A stretch of 64,000 nucleotides of DNA from Zunongwangia endophytica (GTDB lineage: Bacteria; Bacteroidota; Bacteroidia; Flavobacteriales; Flavobacteriaceae). The stretch lies in NCBI RefSeq assembly GCF_030409505.1, contig NZ_JAUFPZ010000002.1, forward strand, positions 2,053,501-2,117,500, given 5' to 3'. A program made the position numbers and the translations under genes. Below the pieces are notes generated by a model. It searched no databases. It saw only the letters and a list, made by a program, of their open reading frames with translations, and was not told the origin of the DNA. Position 1 is the stretch's first letter, and each line of letters opens with the position of its first letter. Positions 17,518 through 25,846 of the stretch are shown here, piece after piece.

Positions 17518-18626
17518 AAAAGCTTACGAATTTCAGATTCAAAATATTCCAGCGTATATTTTTGTGACCATTGTCCAGCATCTTTTGCCATAGCTTTATA
17601 CGCTAGGGGATTTTCAATTACTCTAGTGATATTAGATATATTTTCTTCAAAATTTTGGTTAAGTATTACTCCCCTTTTTCCGTAATTCAGCATCCAGGGA
17701 ACACAGGATACCGCAGTAGCAATGGGAACACAATTAAAAAACATAGCTTCTGCAACAGCTTTAGGCCAGCCTTCACTTTTAGATGGTAGAATTGAAAAAT
17801 GAGCATTTTTATATTCCTGCTTTAGATATTTCAATGGAATTCCTCCCCAGATTTGAACAAAAGTCGAAAGATTATTTTCTTTAATATAAAGCTCTAAACT
17901 TTCTTTGAGAGGGCCTTCACCGTATAAATTTAAAAAAGCATTTACGCCCCCTTTATTTAAACTTTCTACAACTTTAATTGCATATAGTGGCTGCTTGCCT
18001 TCCACCAAACTCCCCACGAATATAAATACTATCTTACCATCGATTTCTTTATATTCAGTTTTTACAATTTCTGTTTCAGAAAAAGAGGCCGTAAAAAACG
18101 ATTTGATATTTTTAGTTTGTTTCGGCCAATCTCCATATACGAGTACTTTTATATTTTTACTTAAAAAAGTGCTTGAAGTTATCCATTTTTGAAGTCTATA
18201 AGACCATGGTTGTTTTGAAGCTGGATCCCAATTACCCGCATATTTTACAGTTTTAGGTTTGGAAGGAAAAAAAATCTGCATAATACACCCCAATAATCCC
18301 ATGTTACCTGGGCACCGTAAATGGATATGATCTGCCCAAGTCATTGCTTTGATAATTTCCCAGCAAAGCAATGGCAGTCTAAAAATGGTTTTAAAAATTG
18401 CTGCTACTGAAATTAAAGAAAATCGCGGAATTTTCTTTAATTCTAATTGTGAAGCCTCATAAGCTACTGCAATTTTAGAAGACTGATTTCCTTCTAAAGG
18501 AGCTACAATTTTTACCTCGTCTACATTTTTAAACCAGCGGTTCATTTCAAGCACATAAGGAGCATAGGCTAGAAATTTTTTATCTAACTTTTTATGTATC
18601 ACATGAGTAATAACGGCAAATTTCAT
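17514..18626 (-). CDS. glycosyltransferase family 4
   Basis: GT-B protein whose C-terminal domain shows FVGSLVEGKQPLYAIKVVE, LNLYGEGPLKESLE and PSKSEGWPKAVAEAMFFN, the donor-binding region of GT4. A TTG six bases upstream is also possible, but the ATG at 18626 gives the usual MKFAVITH start. It lies 9 bp after the GT2 gene and overlaps the next gene by 4 bp. Acceptor and donor unknown. Confidence 0.85.
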   Translation of the reverse strand: MKFAVITHVIHKKLDKKFLAYAPYVLEMNRWFKNVDEVKIVAPLEGNQSSKIAVAYEASQLELKKIPRFSLISVAAIFKTIFRLPLLCWEIIKAMTWADHIHLRCPGNMGLLGCIMQIFFPSKPKTVKYAGNWDPASKQPWSYRLQKWITSSTFLSKNIKVLVYGDWPKQTKNIKSFFTASFSETEIVKTEYKEIDGKIVFIFVGSLVEGKQPLYAIKVVESLNKGGVNAFLNLYGEGPLKESLELYIKENNLSTFVQIWGGIPLKYLKQEYKNAHFSILPSKSEGWPKAVAEAMFFNCVPIATAVSCVPWMLNYGKRGVILNQNFEENISNITRVIENPLAYKAMAKDAGQWSQKYTLEYFESEIRKLL

Positions 18627-18635
18627 GACCAAAAA

Positions 18636-19628
18636 TCACATTTTAAAAGTTACAGCAAAAATTGCCCAGCATCTGCCTAAAAATTCAGTAAATGCTTCCT
18701 GTTTTTTCGAAGTTGTAAAGACGTTTGCTAAACGCACCAATGTTAGTAAGCCGGTTATTTTATACCACATTAGTTTTGCTTTTATTGTCGGTCTATTATA
18801 CTTAATTCGCCAAACATACCAACCATTTTCAACAACCATCTTTCCATATTCAAATTGGTTAGGACGACCGGACGGCTCATGATAATGATGAAGTTTTGCT
18901 GCAGTATTTACGTACAACGAACCTAGTTTAGATAATCTCAAACAAAAATCCATATCCTCATATAATCCATAGCCTTCAAAATAAGCTGAAAACCTAAGTT
19001 TCGAGAAAAATTCAGTTCTAAAGGACATTGCACATCCCATAAAAAATTCTACCGGATAAATTTTATCCGATGGAGGCAAAAAACCTGTTGAGAAACCATG
19101 AGAAAACTTTGGCATAAATCCAGGAGGCTGATCACTTAATAAGCCGAACTTTTTTCGCAAACTATTCCTACTGCCTAATGTTCTCTTCCAACCATCAAAT
19201 TCAAATTCGTTGAATAAAGTTTTATTATTTTCTGTTTTTTTCCATTCTGTATTTGGTTCAATAATATAACCTCCTACACCCAAAGCCCCCGGATATTTTT
19301 GATAAGTCTCCATAAGCTTCTGAAAATAATTAGATTGTAGCACTACGTCATCATCTAAAAAACACGTGATTAAACTATCACAGCTTACTCTATCTATTCC
19401 AAAATTTCTTTGTTTGGTTAGACCTCTATCTTTTTCAGTAACCAAAAAATATTCGATATTTCTAAAGTTCTGTTTTGCAATCAAGCTCTTACTGTCTGGA
19501 GTTGTTGAACCATCCACAATAATTATTTGGGAAGGATATAATGATTGTTCCTCCACTGATCTCAGCAGTTTTAAAAGCGCATTAGGTCGCTGATATGTAC
19601 AAATTATTAAGGAAAACTTACTTTCCAT
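18636..19628 (-). CDS. glycosyltransferase family 2
   Basis: GT-A fold. LIICTYQRPNALLKLL near the N-terminus, then a DDD metal-binding motif in CFLDDDVVL, and the GLYEDMDFCLRL acidic motif that carries the catalytic base. There are no strong membrane helices, so it should work at the inner face of the cytoplasmic membrane. It follows the 510-residue GT2 fusion with a 1 bp gap. Confidence 0.87.
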   Translation of the reverse strand: MESKFSLIICTYQRPNALLKLLRSVEEQSLYPSQIIIVDGSTTPDSKSLIAKQNFRNIEYFLVTEKDRGLTKQRNFGIDRVSCDSLITCFLDDDVVLQSNYFQKLMETYQKYPGALGVGGYIIEPNTEWKKTENNKTLFNEFEFDGWKRTLGSRNSLRKKFGLLSDQPPGFMPKFSHGFSTGFLPPSDKIYPVEFFMGCAMSFRTEFFSKLRFSAYFEGYGLYEDMDFCLRLSKLGSLYVNTAAKLHHYHEPSGRPNQFEYGKMVVENGWYVWRIKYNRPTIKAKLMWYKITGLLTLVRLANVFTTSKKQEAFTEFLGRCWAIFAVTFKM

Positions 19629-19629
19629 T

Positions 19630-21162
19630 TTAAATTGCTTTCTTTGAAATTTGTTGTGCCCAGGATTTGCTTGTTTCCCAACGCTTTTGCATGCTTTTCC
19701 TATACTTTAAAGGATTTTTAATATCCTGAACTTTGTAAAATTTAAGCCATAAAATAATTTTATACGCTCTTCGCTGTGCTCGTGTATAATTTTTCTGAAT
19801 AAAACGCATAACCGTTGGCGATGGTTTAGGAAATGGTTCTTTTTGCTCCCAGGGCTTTATGATTTTAGTTCTAAAACCTCCCATTGGAGCTTTTAAGTGA
19901 ACAATTTCAATTTCTGGATGGTATACAATATCAATACCTTGATTTCGCAATTGCATGCCAAAATCCATATCTTCACCATAGCCATATTCAAAAGATAGAT
20001 CAAATGCTACTTCTTTTAGACAGGCTTTTTTTATAATAGTATTGCCTGCTCCAAATGTTCCCCATTGCTTCGGATTTTTATACAATAGAACTTCTTGTTT
20101 TGTTCGGTACGCAGTTACTAAAACTTCCAATCCATATTTTTCAATTTTAGAAAAAGCACTCTCTAATAAATTAGCTTCAAATTTATTATCATCATCACAA
20201 AAGAAAACCCATGAAGCGGTAACTCTCTGTAAAGCACTATTTCTTGCATTACAGGCTCCTGTTTGATGAGTGAAAATATGCTGAATTTCGAATGGCCAGT
20301 CTTCAATAATAAAATCAAAATCTGATGTCGTTCCCTTATCCGGGTTTTGTTCTACGATGATTACTTTTTGAGGAAGGAAATTTTGCTTTTTCAAATCTTC
20401 TAAAACATTTAATAAATGCTTAGGTCTTCCAATGGTGGGAATAACCACATCTATTGAGTGATCTATAGAAGCTTTAGACGATTGAATGGTTATATCGGAA
20501 AAATCTATTTCTACGGAAAAAAAATTAGTTTTTAAACAACTAAAAATCAATGATTTTAAAGGATATTTTTTTTTGTATCGGATGAAACATAATAATAAAA
20601 TAATTCCTCTTACTTTTTTATAAAATTGAAAAGCAAAAGAGAACAAATCAACTACCGTAGCAGTATATTCTAAATTCTTTTCAATTTTTATCGCTAATTG
20701 TGGCGCATGATAACAAAATAGTCCATGGTGCTGTCCTAATTTGGCAATCGCATTTAGTAAATATTCAAAATTGGATATATTTTGAAATTCATTTTTGAAT
20801 TTCAGAACGACTGAAGCATAAATTCCTCCCATATCGCTACTCATAAGCCAAGTAGGATATTGAACTTCTAGATTAATATTAGCAAATGGAAATTGATCTA
20901 CATAGCCAATATCGCTACTAAAATATAAAGATTTAATGGCACAAGAAGCCATTATTAAATGATGATGAAAGACATCATCAAAAGCCTTCTCATTTAAATT
21001 ATTTTGTTGTGCTTCTTCTATCCATATAATTTTTTCTGTAGGGAAATCTTCAGCCAATTTCCAAAAAGTTTTAACCAGATTTTCTGAATAGCCACTTAAC
21101 TGCTCCCTATCTTTATAAACAGCATACACCTTCTTGCTATGTTGATGAATTAGCTTAATCAT
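19630..21162 (-). CDS. two-domain protein: uncharacterised N-terminus plus family 2 glycosyltransferase
   Basis: Residues 1-200 match no family I recognise. They contain a possible acceptor-recognition domain (YPTWLMSSDMGGIYAS), and a hydrophobic stretch around residues 180-195 may attach it to the membrane. Residues 235-460 are a GT2 domain with VVIPTIGRPKHLLNVL, the metal-binding CDDDNKF and YGYGEDMDFGMQL, whose acidic residues bind donor and catalyse transfer. It overlaps the following GT4 gene by 8 bp. The second domain call is firm. The first is unassigned, and might be a degenerate glycosyltransferase or a glycan-recognition module. Confidence 0.78.
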   Translation of the reverse strand: MIKLIHQHSKKVYAVYKDREQLSGYSENLVKTFWKLAEDFPTEKIIWIEEAQQNNLNEKAFDDVFHHHLIMASCAIKSLYFSSDIGYVDQFPFANINLEVQYPTWLMSSDMGGIYASVVLKFKNEFQNISNFEYLLNAIAKLGQHHGLFCYHAPQLAIKIEKNLEYTATVVDLFSFAFQFYKKVRGIILLLCFIRYKKKYPLKSLIFSCLKTNFFSVEIDFSDITIQSSKASIDHSIDVVIPTIGRPKHLLNVLEDLKKQNFLPQKVIIVEQNPDKGTTSDFDFIIEDWPFEIQHIFTHQTGACNARNSALQRVTASWVFFCDDDNKFEANLLESAFSKIEKYGLEVLVTAYRTKQEVLLYKNPKQWGTFGAGNTIIKKACLKEVAFDLSFEYGYGEDMDFGMQLRNQGIDIVYHPEIEIVHLKAPMGGFRTKIIKPWEQKEPFPKPSPTVMRFIQKNYTRAQRRAYKIILWLKFYKVQDIKNPLKYRKSMQKRWETSKSWAQQISKKAI

Positions 21163-22315
21163 AAATTTGGGTAGCTAAAATTTCCTTATAAAATTCAATA
21201 TTTTCAATTGCTTTTTGCTGAATATCAAAATTTGCCTCAACTTTTAATCGGGCATTTTTTTGAAGCTTTTCTCTAAAATGATCACCTTCAAAAATCTGTT
21301 TTATCGCTTCTGCAAAAGCTTCATGATTTGATGGGTGTTCCATCAGTCCATCTTCTCCATGAGCTATTATTTCTTTAGCCCAACCAATATTAGTATTGAC
21401 CACTGCTTTTTGTAAAGCCATCGATTCTATAGTAACCATTCCCAGAGTTTCTGCATAGGAGGGAAAAACACAAACATGAGCTTTTTTAATATGCTTTTTC
21501 ACTTCAGGATATGGCATCTTACCTAAATACTGAATACCGGAAATATCCTTTTCCTTAATTTTTTGCTGAAGTAATTTCCAGGTTGAAGAACTTCCTGTTT
21601 TGATATCCGCAGAATCCCCTCCAATTAATAGTAATGTTGAATTTGGGTAACTCTGCTTTACTTTTTCAAAAATATCAAGTAATTCTAAAACACCTTTTTT
21701 ACGAATTAAAGTACCTAAATATAAAATAGAGAAAGATTCAAAATTCTCTGGATTTTCATTATCGAATTGTGATAAATCCAATCCATAATGAATTGTTTTT
21801 ATTACTGCATCATTGATCTTGAACAACTCTTTAGAAAGAACACCCGCAAAAGTTGTTGGTGCAATAAATGCAGAAACACGCTTTACGGCGTGTTTTTCAA
21901 AAAAACGATTTTTAAATTTCTGAGGACGATTTTCTAAATGGCAAAAATAGGTATCACTACCATGAAAACGCATAATTACCGGAATTGTAAAATTCATAAA
22001 AGCTGTTATCCCTGTCCAATCTGGAACTTCTAATAAATCTATCTTGGTATCTCGGATACAATAATTTAGTTTTCTATTTATATATTTTCGATATAAATAA
22101 AATCCGCCAATTTTGTAGGTCTTCTGTTTAATACAATAAAAATGAATCCCATTTTCTTCAAATTCGGTATCCGCTTTTTGACCATATACAAAAACACTTA
22201 TTTTTATTCCTTTTGCTTGTAATGATCTTACCAAATTTTGCAAGCTACTTCCTAAACCGCCGGAATGACTTATTTTATCATGAGGATATTCGGGTGTTAG
22301 AAAACCTATATGCAT
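21155..22315 (-). CDS. glycosyltransferase family 4
   Basis: GT-B enzyme starting MHIGFLTPEYPHDK with the GGLGSSLQNLVRSL loop typical of glycogen synthase-like GT4 N-terminal domains. The C-terminal half shows YLGTLIRKKGVLELL, LLIGGDSADIK and PSYAETLGMVTIESMALQKAVV. The ATG at 22315 overlaps the upstream stop by one base (TAATG). A start 30 bp further upstream is open but lies inside the previous gene and spoils the conserved N-terminus. It sits next to the nonulosonate transferase candidate. Confidence 0.88.
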   Translation of the reverse strand: MHIGFLTPEYPHDKISHSGGLGSSLQNLVRSLQAKGIKISVFVYGQKADTEFEENGIHFYCIKQKTYKIGGFYLYRKYINRKLNYCIRDTKIDLLEVPDWTGITAFMNFTIPVIMRFHGSDTYFCHLENRPQKFKNRFFEKHAVKRVSAFIAPTTFAGVLSKELFKINDAVIKTIHYGLDLSQFDNENPENFESFSILYLGTLIRKKGVLELLDIFEKVKQSYPNSTLLLIGGDSADIKTGSSSTWKLLQQKIKEKDISGIQYLGKMPYPEVKKHIKKAHVCVFPSYAETLGMVTIESMALQKAVVNTNIGWAKEIIAHGEDGLMEHPSNHEAFAEAIKQIFEGDHFREKLQKNARLKVEANFDIQQKAIENIEFYKEILATQIYD

Positions 22316-23712
22316 TAGTTCAAGATATTTTTTATAGTATTCCAAATATTCTTAGAAGCAACTTTCGGATGTTTCCCAACTATCACCGTAAACCAATTTT
22401 GTGCCTGAGCTACAATAGGTTTTGGATCTTTTAATAAATTCTCTAAAGTATCTTGTAAACCTTCTTTGGAAGTAGCCCAAGCCACTGCATTTTCTGAAGG
22501 CATTGATCTAAAGTGCACATATTTGTAGTTTTGTCCAATATCTCGAATACCTTTTTGTAATTGAGGTTGTTCGTAATTGAAATAAATACAAGGCTTATTA
22601 TGAATGGCAAAATCAAAAACCATAGAAGAGCATACATTAGCAACCAATTCAGAATGTTCACAAACTGTTGCTAACAATGAAAAATCAAAAGGTTCAGGAA
22701 GAATTGTATTCCATTGTTCTCCCATCGCTTTCCAGGCCGGATCGATTTGCGTGATCTCCTCTTTGTATTTCTCTACAATTTTTTGATATCTCCCTGTGTG
22801 ATCTACTGGTGCTTTTCTAAATATAATGCCTAAATTATGATCTTGCTTGTTTAGCTGGCGTACTGCTAAGGCTAAATCTTCTAAGTAATATTGATCTAGT
22901 GGAGATGTAGTTGTATCATCTCCTGAAAAACAAATATATTCTTTGGCTTCATCTAATCCGTAATCTGCAAAAAATTTAGCTTTAGGTATAACTAAGTCTG
23001 GATTAAAATGAGGTTCAAATTGAGGAGTTCCAGTAACGATAATCTGATTTTCCTTTAGAAAAGGATAGTATTTCAACATTTCAGATTTCATTAAACCGCT
23101 CCAAACAAAGTAGTAATCGGTTTCTACCACCAACATAGCTTTAGGCACATTGTCCCAACTATAAATAAAAGTAGCTGTAGGAATTCCTAAATCTTTAGCG
23201 GCCAGCAATGCGCTTATGGCCTGAGTAGCACGTTGGGTTGTACACAAAACTAAATCAGGCTTATATTTCTCCAGTTGATTTTTACAGTACTGGTATTTAG
23301 GATTTTTATATTCTAATTTAGAGATGCGCCTTTTAATAGCTTTTAAACCATTTTCTGAATTATTAGTAGCAATTAAAAAGCTCGTCATCACACTACGAGT
23401 AGTCTTCTTGAGTCCGTTATATTTTAAAGGGAATTTGTAAGTCTCGTAAACCGGATCGTTAAATTCTTTCTGCCATAAATTAAGTTCTATTCGCTTACGA
23501 GCTCTAGAATAAATTGGTGTCATAGGATTTAAATTATTCAATCCTATTTTAACCTCCTTAAGTCCTAATTCTTCTTGCAATGGAAAAATGCTATTATTCC
23601 AATAAATAACATCCATGCCCATTTCCTGACCTAGATCATTAAAATTAGTATACGCGAAATTGCGTAAGCCTACGCCATCTGGCAGAAAAACAAAGACCTT
23701 TCTTTTTGCCAT
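22315..23712 (-). CDS. GT-B glycosyltransferase, CDP-glycerol/polysialyltransferase-like; candidate nonulosonate transferase
   Basis: A 465-residue cytosolic protein with a GT-B-like pattern: KPDLVLCTTQRA, SWDNVPKA, VTGTPQFEPH, a nucleotide-binding-like YICFSGDDTT, FRKAPVDHTGRY, and ELVANVCSSMVFDFAIHNKP, the serine-rich donor loop of CDP-glycerol-type and capsule GT-B enzymes. It is translationally coupled (TAATG, one-base overlap) to the NeuB-like synthase gene and follows the CMP-activating enzyme. It is therefore the best candidate in the cluster to use the CMP-activated nonulosonic acid. The fold assignment is moderate and the donor is inferred from context only. Confidence 0.62.
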   Translation of the reverse strand: MAKRKVFVFLPDGVGLRNFAYTNFNDLGQEMGMDVIYWNNSIFPLQEELGLKEVKIGLNNLNPMTPIYSRARKRIELNLWQKEFNDPVYETYKFPLKYNGLKKTTRSVMTSFLIATNNSENGLKAIKRRISKLEYKNPKYQYCKNQLEKYKPDLVLCTTQRATQAISALLAAKDLGIPTATFIYSWDNVPKAMLVVETDYYFVWSGLMKSEMLKYYPFLKENQIIVTGTPQFEPHFNPDLVIPKAKFFADYGLDEAKEYICFSGDDTTTSPLDQYYLEDLALAVRQLNKQDHNLGIIFRKAPVDHTGRYQKIVEKYKEEITQIDPAWKAMGEQWNTILPEPFDFSLLATVCEHSELVANVCSSMVFDFAIHNKPCIYFNYEQPQLQKGIRDIGQNYKYVHFRSMPSENAVAWATSKEGLQDTLENLLKDPKPIVAQAQNWFTVIVGKHPKVASKNIWNTIKNILN

Positions 23713-24587
23713 TAATTTTTCCTGAATTTCAATTTCTCTCGTTGTACTTCTTCAATATCTAAAATATCTTTCTCTTTAAAAGATAAAGCTTGATATACTG
23801 CGTTTAAGTCTCGACTTAACTTTCGCATTCCAGAAGGTTCTAAAGAAGCAGCATGATCGGTTCCTTTCCAGGTACGATCTAATGTATAATGTCTTTCTAC
23901 CACATTTGCTCCTAACGTAAAAGCAGCTATATCTACTGCAATTCCTAAATGATGTCCAGAAAAACCAATATGCTTTACTTTATTTTCATAAAGCGATTTC
24001 ATCCTTGAAATTTCTAAAAGACATACATCATCAAAAGGAACAGGATATCCAGAGGTACAATTATAAATTACTAAATCTTTATTTCTCCCTTTTTCAATAA
24101 AAAATTCAACTAATTCTGAAATTTCATTTTTAGTTGTCATTCCGGTTGAAATATGAATTTCTCCTGAATAATTATCGCACAACCAGCCCAACATTTCGAA
24201 ATGATTATTACATGCTGAAGGAATCTTAATAAACTCTGGACTTAAAGATGCAATTTCCTGTGCCGAAGTTAAATCCCATACCGAAGTAGAATAGGAAATT
24301 TCCATTTCTTCACAAAAGTCTTTCAGCTCCTGATGCTGAGCCTTTGTAAATTCTAAAAACTCACGGTGTTCTCCATATGTTTCTCCATAAGCATTTATGG
24401 GATTAGGATGCGGAGCGTTATACTGATTTTCAGTTAGCAACTCTTTATTATTACGTTTCTGAAATTTTACAGCATCTACTTTGCAAAATATTTTGGCTAC
24501 CTTAATTAGCTCTTTTGCAATTTCCATATCGCCTTTGTGGTTACATCCAATTTCGGCGATTACGTAAGGTTTTTTATAAGTGTTCAA
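23712..24587 (-). CDS. neuB: nonulosonate (sialic acid-type) synthase, probably 9-phosphate-forming
   Basis: A TIM-barrel synthase condensing phosphoenolpyruvate with a hexosamine or hexose. Family blocks are IAEIGCNHKGD at the start, KFQKR, IKIPSAC, HISTGM and ERHYTLD. SGHH (210-213) and TWKGTDH (239-245) are closer to the mammalian Neu5Ac-9-phosphate synthase pattern than to typical bacterial NeuB. The protein ends at residue 291, so the C-terminal SAF (antifreeze-like) domain of about 60 residues is absent. The start is a TTG that overlaps the neuA stop by 4 bp; the next ATG would remove the conserved AEIG block. Neu5Ac, Kdn or a related acid are all possible products. Confidence 0.83.
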   Translation of the reverse strand: MNTYKKPYVIAEIGCNHKGDMEIAKELIKVAKIFCKVDAVKFQKRNNKELLTENQYNAPHPNPINAYGETYGEHREFLEFTKAQHQELKDFCEEMEISYSTSVWDLTSAQEIASLSPEFIKIPSACNNHFEMLGWLCDNYSGEIHISTGMTTKNEISELVEFFIEKGRNKDLVIYNCTSGYPVPFDDVCLLEISRMKSLYENKVKHIGFSGHHLGIAVDIAAFTLGANVVERHYTLDRTWKGTDHAASLEPSGMRKLSRDLNAVYQALSFKEKDILDIEEVQREKLKFRKN

Positions 24588-25738
24588 AATCTAGTATTGT
24601 ATTTTTGTATAAATTGAGCTACTTCTCGAATAGCACCCTCTCCTGATTTCTTTGCTAAATTTACGTCAGCAATCCTTTTAATTTCATCCATCGCATTTTG
24701 TGGAGCAAAAGACCAGCCTACGCAACACATGTTAGCCATATCGTTTACATCATCGCCTACATAAGCCAAACTACTCATCGCCAGATTGTTTTTTATACAA
24801 TATTCTTGAAGTAATCCAAACTTATCTTTTGCTCCAAGAAAGACGGTATCTATTTTTAGTTTTTTCATTCTTGCAGCTACAAGAGCAGAATTTTCTGATG
24901 TCATTACCATTACAGTAACTTGATGCTGTCGTAGGATTTCCAATCCCATACCATCGCGCATGTCAAAAGATTTTGCTAATTCTCCATTTTCAGAAAACAA
25001 TACTTTCCCATCAGTAAAAACACCATCTACATCTAATACTAAATGGGTGATTTTCTTACTCTCTTTTTGGTTTCTTAGCCTCGTTGCTAACAAGTTCTCT
25101 GCACTTAGCCAATCGGCTTCGCTATCAATTTCGGTATAGGAAACCTCGGGCATTTCAAAAGGTGTGATATTTCCGCTAATACGGTTTCTACTACTTTTTA
25201 ATGCTTTCGTTGTAGTACAGTATACAGCACCATTTTCAACTAGCAATCCTTTAAAATCCTGGCGTCTCGGTCTATTTTTATAATCGTAATTCAATGATTT
25301 TCCGTTACTATCCCATGTAAAACGATGAGTTTTCACTACACTTAAAGAAGCGTCTGCCCCTTCTTCAATTTTGGAAATACCTGCATTTATATCATCTAGC
25401 GTAGTGAACGGAGATGTTGCCTGCAATAAGCAAAATAAATCGAAGTTATAATCTACTGCTTTAGAATATTCCAAAATAGCAGCTTCAGTGGAAGCCGTAT
25501 CTGTAGCGCTTTCTTCTGAACGTAATACTGCTTTCACTTTTTTGGACCAATGGAATTGTGTTTCAATAAAATCGATGATTTCTTCATCATCGGTAAAAAC
25601 AATTATCTCGTCAAGTTTCGAAAATATTGCTTCGGTAAGTACCCAACAAAATAAAGGTCGACCTAACATTTTGCGCTTATTCTTACCTAAAATACCTTTA
25701 GAACCCTTTCGTAATGGAATAAAACCGATTGCTTTCAT
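24584..25738 (-). CDS. neuA: bifunctional CMP-nonulosonate cytidylyltransferase / HAD phosphatase fusion
   Basis: Residues 1-220 are a cytidylyltransferase: IPLRKGSKGILGKN at the N-terminus, LLQATSP (105-110), VENGAVYC (168-174) and EIDSEADW (203-210). Residues 230-384 form a KdsC-type C0 HAD phosphatase with all catalytic motifs: DVDGV (nucleophile Asp236, acid/base Asp238), Thr280, Lys304 or Lys306, and GDDVND (328-333). The likely substrate of the second domain is the 9-phosphate made by the adjacent synthase. Mammalian CMAS has the same domain order. The gene opens a subcluster behind its own apparent promoter. The alternative that the HAD domain acts as Kdo-8-phosphate phosphatase (KdsC) is not excluded. 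Confidence 0.9.
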   Translation of the reverse strand: MKAIGFIPLRKGSKGILGKNKRKMLGRPLFCWVLTEAIFSKLDEIIVFTDDEEIIDFIETQFHWSKKVKAVLRSEESATDTASTEAAILEYSKAVDYNFDLFCLLQATSPFTTLDDINAGISKIEEGADASLSVVKTHRFTWDSNGKSLNYDYKNRPRRQDFKGLLVENGAVYCTTTKALKSSRNRISGNITPFEMPEVSYTEIDSEADWLSAENLLATRLRNQKESKKITHLVLDVDGVFTDGKVLFSENGELAKSFDMRDGMGLEILRQHQVTVMVMTSENSALVAARMKKLKIDTVFLGAKDKFGLLQEYCIKNNLAMSSLAYVGDDVNDMANMCCVGWSFAPQNAMDEIKRIADVNLAKKSGEGAIREVAQFIQKYNTRF

Positions 25739-25756
25739 TAACCTGTAAATTGATTA

Positions 25757-25764
25757 CAAATATA
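25757..25764 (-). promoter_or_regulatory. -7 element of an internal promoter for the nonulosonate genes
   Basis: The minus strand reads TATATTTG (matches TAnnTTTG) in the 108 bp gap before neuA, giving a leader of about 13 nt. This is one of the largest gaps inside the block, so it is probably a second transcription start. No good -33 TTG was found. Confidence 0.5.
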
Positions 25765-25846
25765 CTACTTATAAATTCCTCATAATTTAATTTCGATGAA
25801 AGCTAAAATTTCTCTATAATTAGTCAATATTAGGCGACGAATGGTA

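Noticed and set aside
22316..22345. Earlier start for the GT4 gene at 22345
   Set aside because: The added ten residues lie inside the neighbouring gene and disrupt the conserved MHIGFLTPEYP start. The TAATG junction at 22315 fits the operon style.
24584..25050. HAD domain as a separate kdsC gene joined by an assembly error
   Set aside because: The linker is continuous, the reading frame is unbroken and mammalian CMAS shows the same order, so a real fusion is more likely. A KdsC-like activity is kept as an alternative.
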